From: Clostridia bacterium
GTDB taxonomy: Bacteria > Bacillota > Clostridia > Christensenellales > DTU072
Assembly: GCA_028703745.1 (NCBI GenBank)
Contig: JAQVME010000104.1
Coordinates: 1-5,589, forward strand
DNA length: 5,589 nucleotides
Direction: 5' to 3'
The number at the start of each line of letters is the position of its first letter. The first letter of the stretch is position 1. The position numbers and the translations under genes were made by a program. Below are positions 1-5,589 of this stretch, piece after piece. A model generated the notes under the pieces. The model saw only the letters and a program-made list of their open reading frames with translations, made no database searches and was not told the DNA's origin.

Positions 1-768
1 TACGCCCAGTTCGAGACATCTCTTGACGCTTCTTTTGTCATTTACGGTATAGACGTTTATCTCCGCGCCTTTGTCCTTGGCTGCCGCCGCAAGACGGGGT
101 GAAAGTATGAAATAATTTACTCCGACAGCTGCGCCGCTGTCGACGGTTCTGCGAGCTTTGTTGGCGTTGCCCGTCAGCTGAATAGCGCGTATGCCCGCCG
201 AAGCGCCGTTCAGATTGTCGATATTTTCCCGATGGAAGCTAATGAAAAGTACGCTTTCGAGGGGCAGTACGCTCGAAACGGTAGTTACCAGGGCTTGCGT
301 CTGCTCTCCGTTTGGAACGTATTTCAACTCTATTACCGCCGTCTTGCCGGAATCCTTGCATATCTCTAAATATCTTGCAAGAGTGCAGATATATACGTCG
401 CTTTCGGGTTGCGTATACTCTGAAACCGAGGTGTCGAGGGGCAGAGACTGCGCCTCTTCAAACGTAATTCCGCTTATGCGCTTCGAGCTGTCCTTGAACG
501 GATCGTCATCATGCGCGCAAAGCCACACGCCATCGGCGGTAAGCCATATATCCGTCTCGATTCCAAAGAAAAAGGGGCTTTCGGCGGCGCCGACAAAAGC
601 CGCCTCAGAATTCTCAAAATACCTTGAACTCAACCCCCTGTGCGCAATAAATTTCACATCAGCGGGGAGATTGAGCGCCGTTTCGGGAACATAACAAAAC
701 AACGCTGTCGTCAAGGCGGTTATTGCTATTATTATTAAACACCCGAAGGTGCGTAAAAGCCTGTTCAT
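1..768 (-). CDS. Membrane-anchored glycerophosphodiester phosphodiesterase (C-terminus cut by window edge)
   Basis: A glycerophosphodiester phosphodiesterase (GDPD) family protein. The family hydrolyses glycerophosphodiesters to sn-glycerol 3-phosphate and an alcohol. The first 256 residues are visible and the frame runs off the left edge with no stop. Residues about 8-27 form one hydrophobic segment without a clear lipobox, so it looks like an N-terminal membrane anchor or signal with the catalytic domain outside. The GDPD core follows in the right order: IAHRG (His43, Arg44), FENSEAAF (Glu52, Asn53), GIETDIWLTADG (Glu71, Asp73), CAHDDD (His86), VIELK (Glu147) and INVYTVND near 238-244. These are the metal and acid/base residues of the family TIM barrel, so the enzyme should be active. 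Probably only the last strand and helix are missing. The ATG at 768 is chosen because it opens directly into the hydrophobic segment; its ribosome site (AAGGTG, 13 nt away) is poor. It starts 37 bp after the split-barrel gene on the same strand, so co-transcription is possible but unproven. The alcohol it releases cannot be told from sequence. Confidence 0.9.
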   Translation of the reverse strand, partial: MNRLLRTFGCLIIIAITALTTALFCYVPETALNLPADVKFIAHRGLSSRYFENSEAAFVGAAESPFFFGIETDIWLTADGVWLCAHDDDPFKDSSKRISGITFEEAQSLPLDTSVSEYTQPESDVYICTLARYLEICKDSGKTAVIELKYVPNGEQTQALVTTVSSVLPLESVLFISFHRENIDNLNGASAGIRAIQLTGNANKARRTVDSGAAVGVNYFILSPRLAAAAKDKGAEINVYTVNDKRSVKRCLELGV

Positions 769-805
769 TTTTGTACTGTAACACCTTTTTGGGCGCCTTG
801 TCAAA

Positions 806-1642
806 TCAATGCACCGTCCTGTAAGGTTCCATTGGATAAATATAGCCTACGACGGGCACCATGGAGTTATAAACCTTATGAATATCAAACACTGCGTATT
901 CCACGCCCAGCTTCTTGCTGATGCCGGCGAAATAGCCCTGCAAAAGCACGCTTGAAAGCTCCAAATTGGCATAAAACATTGCCAGCTTGGCGCCGGACTT
1001 TAGCTTCTTTATTTCGTCGCCGCCGACAGAAAGAGGAATAATAATCCTGCCCTCGTCCTTCATAACCGCTTGAATAACGGGAAGTATTATGGGAAAACCC
1101 TCCTCGTCAATGTATGAAAGAAATTTCAGCGAAGTCATGTCCTTGGCTAGCCGTAGACTGAGTCCTTTTATTTTCTTTATGCCGTCGGGACAGGGCTTTA
1201 CAAAAGGCTTGATAAACTTGCCCTGCAGCGCGCCTTTTATTATGGCGCCCATATTCAGGTCCTGCTGACCGGAAAAGTCCTTTACGTCCATATAATGCAC
1301 CTTACCAATGCCAAAATATGTATTATATCGGAAAAGCGGCTGGTTGTTGTACATATCAAAGTCCTCGCCCGTGTCCGTGTCACCTGTATAGACCGCCTTG
1401 CCCCGCCACCACTTCTTTTCCATATTCAGCACAAAAAAGCCGCTCAAGGGGTTTTTCCGCAGATACTCCTTGCTCAGCCCGTGGGTAAACTGCCCCCACA
1501 TGATAGTGTTCTCATCCTTCGCCTGAATAGAGGATATAAGGGTTATGTGCGGCTCCCCGAAGGGACTGATTGTTGATATCAAGCCGATTTTTCCCGTAAC
1601 GGCGAATTTTTGTTTGTCCTCGTTATTGATGAAACCTGTCAT
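806..1642 (-). CDS. Tandem split-barrel flavoprotein-like protein, pyridoxamine 5'-phosphate oxidase superfamily
   Basis: A 278-residue protein that looks like two copies of the flavin-binding split barrel of the pyridoxamine 5'-phosphate oxidase (PNPOx) superfamily. In the first module (about 10-120), GLISTISPFGEPHITLIS, then a TIMWGQFTHGLSKEYLRKNP stretch, FFVLNM and WWRGKAVYTG follow the usual strand pattern. The second module (about 165-270) repeats it: LKFLSYIDEEGFPIILPVI, RIIIPLS, AKLAMFYANLE, VLLQGYFAG. A linker with a basic stretch (about 135-165) joins them. Superfamily members bind FMN, F420 or haem; many are reductases, and true PNPOx makes pyridoxal phosphate. The length and duplication argue against classical PdxH. 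There is no signal peptide, so it is likely cytoplasmic. Its ATG overlaps the activase stop by 4 bases (ATGA) and has a strong GGAGGT site 6 nt upstream inside the activase gene, so the two are probably translated together. That ties it to the glycyl radical system. Superfamily assignment is fairly secure; cofactor and role are unknown. Confidence 0.8.
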   Translation of the reverse strand: MTGFINNEDKQKFAVTGKIGLISTISPFGEPHITLISSIQAKDENTIMWGQFTHGLSKEYLRKNPLSGFFVLNMEKKWWRGKAVYTGDTDTGEDFDMYNNQPLFRYNTYFGIGKVHYMDVKDFSGQQDLNMGAIIKGALQGKFIKPFVKPCPDGIKKIKGLSLRLAKDMTSLKFLSYIDEEGFPIILPVIQAVMKDEGRIIIPLSVGGDEIKKLKSGAKLAMFYANLELSSVLLQGYFAGISKKLGVEYAVFDIHKVYNSMVPVVGYIYPMEPYRTVH

Positions 1643-2571
1643 AACGTTACCTCCGATTTAGTCGCTCCCGACCACATTGCTTTCTTTACTTGCTTCTTTG
1701 CCAGAGCGCAAAGGCTCTCCATTTTCGTTCTTGTAAGCAGTTCGACATCCTTATACTGCCATTCTTTGCCTAGTAGCTTGTACTTCTGTCCGGCCAGGTT
1801 GTTGAAACTGATTAGTTCCCACCTTTCGATGTCGGGCATATTCTCTTTGATGAACTTTGCTATGCCGATTATGTTTTCTTTCGTATCCGTAGCGCCGGGA
1901 ATTATCGGCGTTCTTATCCATACCTTGGGCGACTTCAGCTTGCCCAGCCGCGCGGCGTTCTGGAAAATAAGCGTATTTTCTACTCCCGTAAACTCGTTAT
2001 GAAGGACGTTATCGATATGTTTCAAGTCGTACAAGATTAAGTCTGTATACGGCAGCAGCTTTTGCAATATCGGAAATGGATAGCATCCCGCCGTATCCAC
2101 GGCAGTATGAACTCCTCTCTGTTTCAGCTGCTGAAGGAGTGGCAGTAGATATTCCCAATTCAGCACGGCCTCGCCACCCGATAGTGTAACTCCGCCGCCG
2201 CTCGCATCGTAGAATGCCTTGTCCTTCATAAGCTCTTTGACCAGCTCTTCAACGCTCGTCTCCATGCCCTTGACCTCTATGGCGTTCATAGGACATTCCT
2301 CTACGCATTTCATACAGAAATCGCATAGTCTTGCATCAATGCTGATGATGCCGTTTTCGGAGGTTATTGCTTTCTTTGGGCATATAGAAACGCAGCTTTG
2401 GCAACCCATACACCGCTCTTCGAGCCAATATATATGCCGATAAAAGGCTATGGACTCGGGGTTGTGACACCACGCGCATTTCAGGTTGCAACCCTTGAAA
2501 AACACCGTGGTTCTTATGCCCGGTCCGTCCTCCGTAGACATTTTTTGTAAGTCGAGAATATATGTACGCAT
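1639..2571 (-). CDS. Glycyl radical enzyme activating enzyme (radical SAM, with two-cluster ferredoxin insert)
   Basis: A 310-residue radical SAM activase that cleaves S-adenosylmethionine and abstracts hydrogen from the glycine of its partner, the enzyme encoded just upstream. It opens with the family signature DGPGIRTTVFFKGCNLKC; the CxxxCxxC motif is Cys28, Cys32 and Cys35, followed by HNPES. A ferredoxin-type insert at about 47-99 has two CxxCxxCxxxCP motifs (Cys54/57/60/64 and Cys83/86/89/93), predicting two further [4Fe-4S] clusters. That is typical of activases for non-pyruvate-formate-lyase enzymes; the pyruvate formate-lyase activase lacks the insert. The SAM-binding GGE motif is VTLSGGEA (131-135), with Ala where Pro is usual. 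LILYDLKHID and IRTPIIPGATD are later family motifs (about 179-188 and 219-229). The ATG at 2571 lies 7 bp after the preceding stop, with AGGTAG overlapping that stop codon, which suggests translational reinitiation. The stop overlaps the next start (ATGA). Full length, no frameshift. Class assignment is certain; the specific partner is inferred from adjacency. Confidence 0.96.
   Translation of the reverse strand: MRTYILDLQKMSTEDGPGIRTTVFFKGCNLKCAWCHNPESIAFYRHIYWLEERCMGCQSCVSICPKKAITSENGIISIDARLCDFCMKCVEECPMNAIEVKGMETSVEELVKELMKDKAFYDASGGGVTLSGGEAVLNWEYLLPLLQQLKQRGVHTAVDTAGCYPFPILQKLLPYTDLILYDLKHIDNVLHNEFTGVENTLIFQNAARLGKLKSPKVWIRTPIIPGATDTKENIIGIAKFIKENMPDIERWELISFNNLAGQKYKLLGKEWQYKDVELLTRTKMESLCALAKKQVKKAMWSGATKSEVTL
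1649..1654 (-). promoter_or_regulatory. Ribosome binding site of the split-barrel protein gene, inside the activase gene
   Basis: GGAGGT on the minus strand, 6 nt before the ATG at 1642 and within the last codons of the activase. Together with the ATGA overlap it supports this start codon and translational coupling. Confidence 0.8.
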
Positions 2572-2574
2572 AAT

Positions 2575-2580
2575 CTACCT
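2575..2580 (-). promoter_or_regulatory. Weak ribosome binding site of the activase gene, overlapping the preceding stop codon
   Basis: AGGTAG on the minus strand just before the ATG at 2571; its first two bases belong to the TAG stop of the glycyl radical enzyme (2579-2581). It is weaker than the site of the enzyme itself, which fits lower activase synthesis by reinitiation, since activases are needed only in small amounts. Confidence 0.55.
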
Positions 2581-5065
2581 AAAATTTGTTGTGTATTTCG
2601 CGGGCGATGATCTCGTTCTGCAGCTCTCTGCCTATGGACGTGAAATATGCGTTGTAGCCCGTTACTCTGACGAGAAGATGTCTGTACTCGGCCGGATGTT
2701 TTTGCGCGTCAATCAGAGTGTCGACGTCAAGGATATTTATTTGCAGGGCAGTGCCGCCGTTCTCGGTGTATGCTTTAAGAAAAGCTGCAAGCTTGTCTTT
2801 GTGGGCGTCGTCGCGTACCAGCGACGGAGAAAGCGTTATGGTGTGACTGGCGCCGTTGGGCAAATAATTTATGTAATCCATATAGTCGCCGTTCTCGGTT
2901 CTGCCGCCAAGCGCCTTGCCCACAGAATTGATGTTCGAGGTGGGACCTTTTGTGTCGGCGCCGTTGCACGGACACACCGCGTTTGAAAGAAACTGTCCAT
3001 TTTTTCTGCCGTCGGGGCTTGCGGGCAATACATAGCCGTCGCCCACCCAATAATTCCAACTCAACATACCCGGACGAAGCTGAGCGTCTGTCGCCGCGGT
3101 TTTGTATTTCCACGTCTCCTCCGCCCAAAGCTCCATAACCTTTCGCGCCATTTCGTCGGCATCGTCGTCGTCTCTGCCGTATTTCGGCGCCTTGTTTTTG
3201 GCTATTGCCTGCAGCTTTTCGTTGCCCTCCCAGTTGTTTTTTAAGGCTTCAATAAGCTCTGCCATTGTGCAAACCTTCTTGTCGTAGACAAGGTATTTTA
3301 CGGCAAGCAAGCTGTCGACCGTCGAAGCAAAGGTTACGCCCTCAACGGTGATAAACCGCAGTTCCGCGCCGCCCTGCGTAACGTCCAAAGCCTTCTCGAT
3401 ACAACCCTTGATAAGCAATGAAAGATAAGGCGTGGGCTGAAAGTCAGCTCTTACGCAATCGCTCTTGTCATAAAGCTCGGCGATTTTTCTTACGATATAT
3501 CTTATATGCTTCTCAAACGCGGCATAAAACTCTTCGAAAGTGGCGAACTTCGTCGGGTCGCCCGTGTCCTCGCTGTGCTTTTTCGGCGGATAGGGCTTGT
3601 TCCACAGCATATCTTTGTATTCGCGGAGCTCGCCTCCCCTAACTAGCGTAAGTTCGACGGCTTTCAGAAGGTTGAGGTTTATGTCGACGGTGCTTGAACG
3701 GTCGTTACCGACCATGGAATTCTCCATGCACCCTACCGAAGCGTAATTCCATACGTTTGAGGCGTTGATTTTGTCCTCGCATCCGCTTTTTTTCGCCTCG
3801 CGAAGAAGTCCTGCCATAGACCGTTCATCGAAATTCAGAAGGAAGGGCGCGCCTTGACTTTCGGCTATCATTTCTACTATTCTTTTCAGAAGTTTGTCCG
3901 GAGAATTCTTGTGTAGCCGTACATTCGGCTTGGGCTCCAGAATGGGGCTCATATCGTCTATTACGTCAAGCAACATATACGACAGCTCGTTGGTCATATC
4001 CTGCCCCTTGTCGCCTATTCCGCTTATCATAAAAAGCTGTCCAAAGCCCGCGGTTATGCCCTGGTTGGCGCCGACTTTTATTTGCGCGTCGTATACAGTG
4101 TTGCAGTGCACCCACATACATTCGAGGATTTCTTTCATAAATTCCTCGGTCATACCTTGATCGACGGATTTCAAATAATAGGGATAAAGATACTGATCCA
4201 GTCTGCCGAAGGATACACCGGGACCGGGATAGTTCTCGTCGGACATAACCAGCATATGCGTCAGCCACAGCGATTGCACGGCTTGCCATAAATCTCTTGC
4301 AGGGTTGAAGGGCACAACCTCGAGGTTCAAGCTCATTTGTATTAGTTCTGCCTTCCGAACGCGGTCCTTTTCGTTGGCGGCAAGGATTTTGAGCCGCGCC
4401 GCATACCTCTTTGCTAGCTCGCACGGCATTTCTGCCGCCGTTTTCATAGCGCGAAGCTGCGCTCCTGCGGCGCCCTTTCTTTGTTTTTCGCTGAGACTCT
4501 CATAAGACGTGTCAAGCTGTTCGATGACGTATTTGAAGCCCTTGCTCAGTATTGTGGCGTAGTCGGGTATCAAATGCCCGCTGGTTGCGCCGCAATTGCC
4601 GAAGCCCCTGTCGTGGAATTCTATGGTTTCTGCGCGCAGTCCGTCCTTGCCGTATAGCGCTTTGTCGCGCCGCTTCTTTTCTTTCTTTGTCAGACATTGG
4701 CTGGTGAAAATATTGAAATTGGCTCCGCAAAGCAAATCCCCCGGCAGAATGTCCAACGGCACGTGCTTGGTCATGGCTTCTTTTACGAACCACGCTCTCC
4801 TTTCGGCTATACTCCAGCCGTAAAAGCAATCGGGGATTTCAATTCTCCGCGCGATTTGCGGCAAACCGTTCTGGAAGGTACCAAAGAAAGTATAGGTCTC
4901 CGGCACGATGTAATACGTGAGTTCGTTATACATTTCGTCATGCTCTTCCCCCGTGGTAAAGACCTTGTACTCATTGTTCCACGGTCTGCTAACCCCCTCA
5001 AAAAAGTAGTTCCTCAGCCATTCTATCCTTGGCGTAAGGTTCTTCGGCTGTTTGACTTTTCCCAT
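2579..5065 (-). CDS. Glycyl radical enzyme of unassigned substrate (pyruvate formate-lyase-like, Cys-x-Glu eliminase/decarboxylase type)
   Basis: An 828-residue glycyl radical enzyme, full length for the family. The C-terminal glycyl loop reads LLVRVTGYNAYF (797-808), with Gly803 as the radical site 25 residues from the end. The active-site loop reads YASVGCMENS, with Cys446 as the thiyl residue and Glu448 as the usual general base. There is a single Cys, so it is not pyruvate formate-lyase, which has two adjacent. Other family landmarks are SGHLIPDY (162-169), PGPGVSFGRLDQYLYPYY (280-297), NELSYMLLDV (359-368), PDGRKNGQ (684-691), GPTSNINSV (707-715) and QINILDVDTLIDAQ (775-788). The N-terminal pyruvate-lyase domain spans about 10-680. 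The ATG at 5065 has a GGAGG site 5 nt upstream, and the gap to the regulator stop is 10 bp. The activase follows 7 bp downstream, as in many GRE pairs. No small subunit gene, microcompartment shell gene or spare-part protein lies beside it. Residues used by known dehydratases and lyases are not conserved (see findings), so the reaction is left open. Confidence 0.95.
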   Translation of the reverse strand: MGKVKQPKNLTPRIEWLRNYFFEGVSRPWNNEYKVFTTGEEHDEMYNELTYYIVPETYTFFGTFQNGLPQIARRIEIPDCFYGWSIAERRAWFVKEAMTKHVPLDILPGDLLCGANFNIFTSQCLTKKEKKRRDKALYGKDGLRAETIEFHDRGFGNCGATSGHLIPDYATILSKGFKYVIEQLDTSYESLSEKQRKGAAGAQLRAMKTAAEMPCELAKRYAARLKILAANEKDRVRKAELIQMSLNLEVVPFNPARDLWQAVQSLWLTHMLVMSDENYPGPGVSFGRLDQYLYPYYLKSVDQGMTEEFMKEILECMWVHCNTVYDAQIKVGANQGITAGFGQLFMISGIGDKGQDMTNELSYMLLDVIDDMSPILEPKPNVRLHKNSPDKLLKRIVEMIAESQGAPFLLNFDERSMAGLLREAKKSGCEDKINASNVWNYASVGCMENSMVGNDRSSTVDINLNLLKAVELTLVRGGELREYKDMLWNKPYPPKKHSEDTGDPTKFATFEEFYAAFEKHIRYIVRKIAELYDKSDCVRADFQPTPYLSLLIKGCIEKALDVTQGGAELRFITVEGVTFASTVDSLLAVKYLVYDKKVCTMAELIEALKNNWEGNEKLQAIAKNKAPKYGRDDDDADEMARKVMELWAEETWKYKTAATDAQLRPGMLSWNYWVGDGYVLPASPDGRKNGQFLSNAVCPCNGADTKGPTSNINSVGKALGGRTENGDYMDYINYLPNGASHTITLSPSLVRDDAHKDKLAAFLKAYTENGGTALQINILDVDTLIDAQKHPAEYRHLLVRVTGYNAYFTSIGRELQNEIIAREIHNKF

Positions 5066-5070
5066 AAAAG

Positions 5071-5075
5071 CCTCC
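5071..5075 (-). promoter_or_regulatory. Ribosome binding site of the glycyl radical enzyme gene
   Basis: GGAGG on the minus strand, 5 nt before the ATG at 5065 and directly after the regulator's TAA stop. This near-consensus site fixes the start and predicts efficient translation of the enzyme independent of the upstream gene. Confidence 0.85.
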
Positions 5076-5589
5076 TTATGAATTCAGGTTTTTGTATGCC
5101 CGTTCTCCGTGCTGTAGTATTTCTTCAAGTAGCGCTACGGCTAGCGGCGCATCGCCTTTCTTTATGGCGGCGGCTATCTGCCCGTGCTTGTCTACGTATG
5201 TAGTGAACAAATCAGCCCTGCCTCTATAAAAATTCTGCGTCATATCCTGCGCCAGCGCGCTAAAAACGCTCATTACCGAATAATATACTGCGTTCGACGA
5301 CAACTCAATCAAACCGAAATGGAATTCAAAGTCCTTTTGCGCAATGATTTTATAGTCGATGTCTCCTTTTTGTATGAGCAGAAGTTCCTGCGCTATTATG
5401 TCTTCCAGCGCCTTTGTCGGCGCTCGTCTGCCGGCCGCCAACCGCACCGCTTCGACCTCTATAAGTTTTCGGGCGGCAAGTATGTCGGTCACGGCTTTTT
5501 GCCTGTAGGCGGCATTCTCCGAAAACGCCATATCCTTCAATACCGCAAGGCTGGCCCTCTCCATGAAATTGTTTATTATCGTCCTCTGC
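5076..5589 (-). CDS. FadR/GntR-family transcriptional regulator, FCD ligand-binding domain (N-terminal DNA-binding domain beyond window edge)
   Basis: The C-terminal 170 residues of a GntR-superfamily regulator of the FadR group; the winged helix-turn-helix is off the right edge. The frame is open to the last base, so the internal Met at 5564 is not the start. The first visible residues, QRTIINNFMERASLAVLKDM, resemble the linker that follows the wing in FadR proteins (NNFWE in E. coli FadR, from memory). The all-helical FCD domain follows: ILAARKLIEVEAVRLAA is its typical opening helix. KDFEFHF gives the D-x3-H pair (codons near 5310-5330), and KHGQI and LQHGER supply two later histidines at the usual places, so a metal-dependent ligand pocket is plausible. 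FCD regulators commonly sense small carboxylates or related metabolites. It is first in the visible operon, 10 bp before the glycyl radical enzyme, and may control it and itself. Its operator and promoter lie outside the window. Ligand and sign of regulation are unknown. Confidence 0.9.
   Translation of the reverse strand, partial: QRTIINNFMERASLAVLKDMAFSENAAYRQKAVTDILAARKLIEVEAVRLAAGRRAPTKALEDIIAQELLLIQKGDIDYKIIAQKDFEFHFGLIELSSNAVYYSVMSVFSALAQDMTQNFYRGRADLFTTYVDKHGQIAAAIKKGDAPLAVALLEEILQHGERAYKNLNS

Noticed and set aside
191..694. Plus-strand open frame of 167 codons
   Set aside because: It lies antisense to the glycerophosphodiesterase, whose catalytic motifs are all in the minus-strand frame; its product has no recognisable motif.
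775..804. Possible promoter for the glycerophosphodiesterase: TTGACA (799-804) and TACAGT (775-780) with an 18-nt spacer on the minus strand
   Set aside because: The -10 match is only 4 of 6, and transcription would begin almost at the ATG, leaving no room for the ribosome site; chance similarity is likely.
769..805. Possible terminator between the split-barrel gene and the glycerophosphodiesterase
   Set aside because: The only inverted repeat is the 6-base GGCGCC, with no loop-forming stem or following T-run on the minus strand.
2486..2986. Plus-strand open frame of 166 codons
   Set aside because: It is antisense to the C-terminal end of the glycyl radical enzyme and the start of the activase; low-complexity product without domain features.
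2579..5065. Assignment as pyruvate formate-lyase (formate C-acetyltransferase), the label automatic annotation often gives
   Set aside because: The active-site loop has one Cys followed by x-Glu instead of adjacent cysteines, and the activase carries a ferredoxin insert that the pyruvate formate-lyase activase lacks.
2579..5065. Assignment as 4-hydroxyphenylacetate decarboxylase or benzylsuccinate synthase
   Set aside because: There is no small-subunit gene between or beside the enzyme and activase, and the glycyl loop and active-site loop differ from those I recall for these enzymes.
4697..5203. Plus-strand open frame of 168 codons
   Set aside because: It is antisense to the regulator end and the N-terminus of the glycyl radical enzyme, and crosses a well-supported gene junction.

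Overview
The window is one block of five genes, all read on the minus strand and closely spaced. In transcription order (right to left) they are: a FadR/GntR-type transcriptional regulator (its N-terminus lies beyond the right edge), a glycyl radical enzyme (GRE, 828 aa), its radical SAM activating enzyme (310 aa), a tandem split-barrel flavoprotein-like protein of the pyridoxamine 5'-phosphate oxidase superfamily (278 aa), and a membrane-anchored glycerophosphodiester phosphodiesterase (its C-terminus lies beyond the left edge). Gaps are 10 bp, 7 bp, a 4-bp ATGA overlap and 37 bp. The first four genes therefore look like one operon, and the fifth is probably a downstream member or a neighbour.

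The organism is very probably a strict anaerobe, because an oxygen-labile GRE with an iron-sulfur-rich activase is the core of the operon. Strong GGAGG-type Shine-Dalgarno sites, mixed A+T/G+C codon use with frequent ATA, AGA and AGG, and a FadR-type regulator fit an anaerobic Bacillota (Clostridia-like) host. This assignment is an inference; there is no rRNA or taxonomic marker in the window.

How the parts fit: the regulator probably senses a small organic acid or related ligand and controls the operon. The activase uses S-adenosylmethionine and a low-potential electron to put a radical on Gly803 of the GRE, and the radical is passed to Cys446, which attacks the substrate. The GRE has the Cys-x-Glu signature shared by the eliminase and decarboxylase branches. 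It lacks the Cys-Cys pair of pyruvate formate-lyase, and at the positions I can compare by residue counting it does not carry the substrate-binding residues known for glycerol/propanediol dehydratase, hydroxyproline dehydratase, choline TMA-lyase or 4-hydroxyphenylacetate decarboxylase. Its substrate is therefore unassigned. The split-barrel protein translationally coupled to the activase is the most unusual partner and may be part of an undescribed pathway or a support protein for radical chemistry.

There is no stretch longer than 37 bp without a gene. I saw no RNA genes, mobile elements, CRISPR arrays, notable repeats or convincing terminators. The long open frames on the plus strand are antisense shadows of these five genes.
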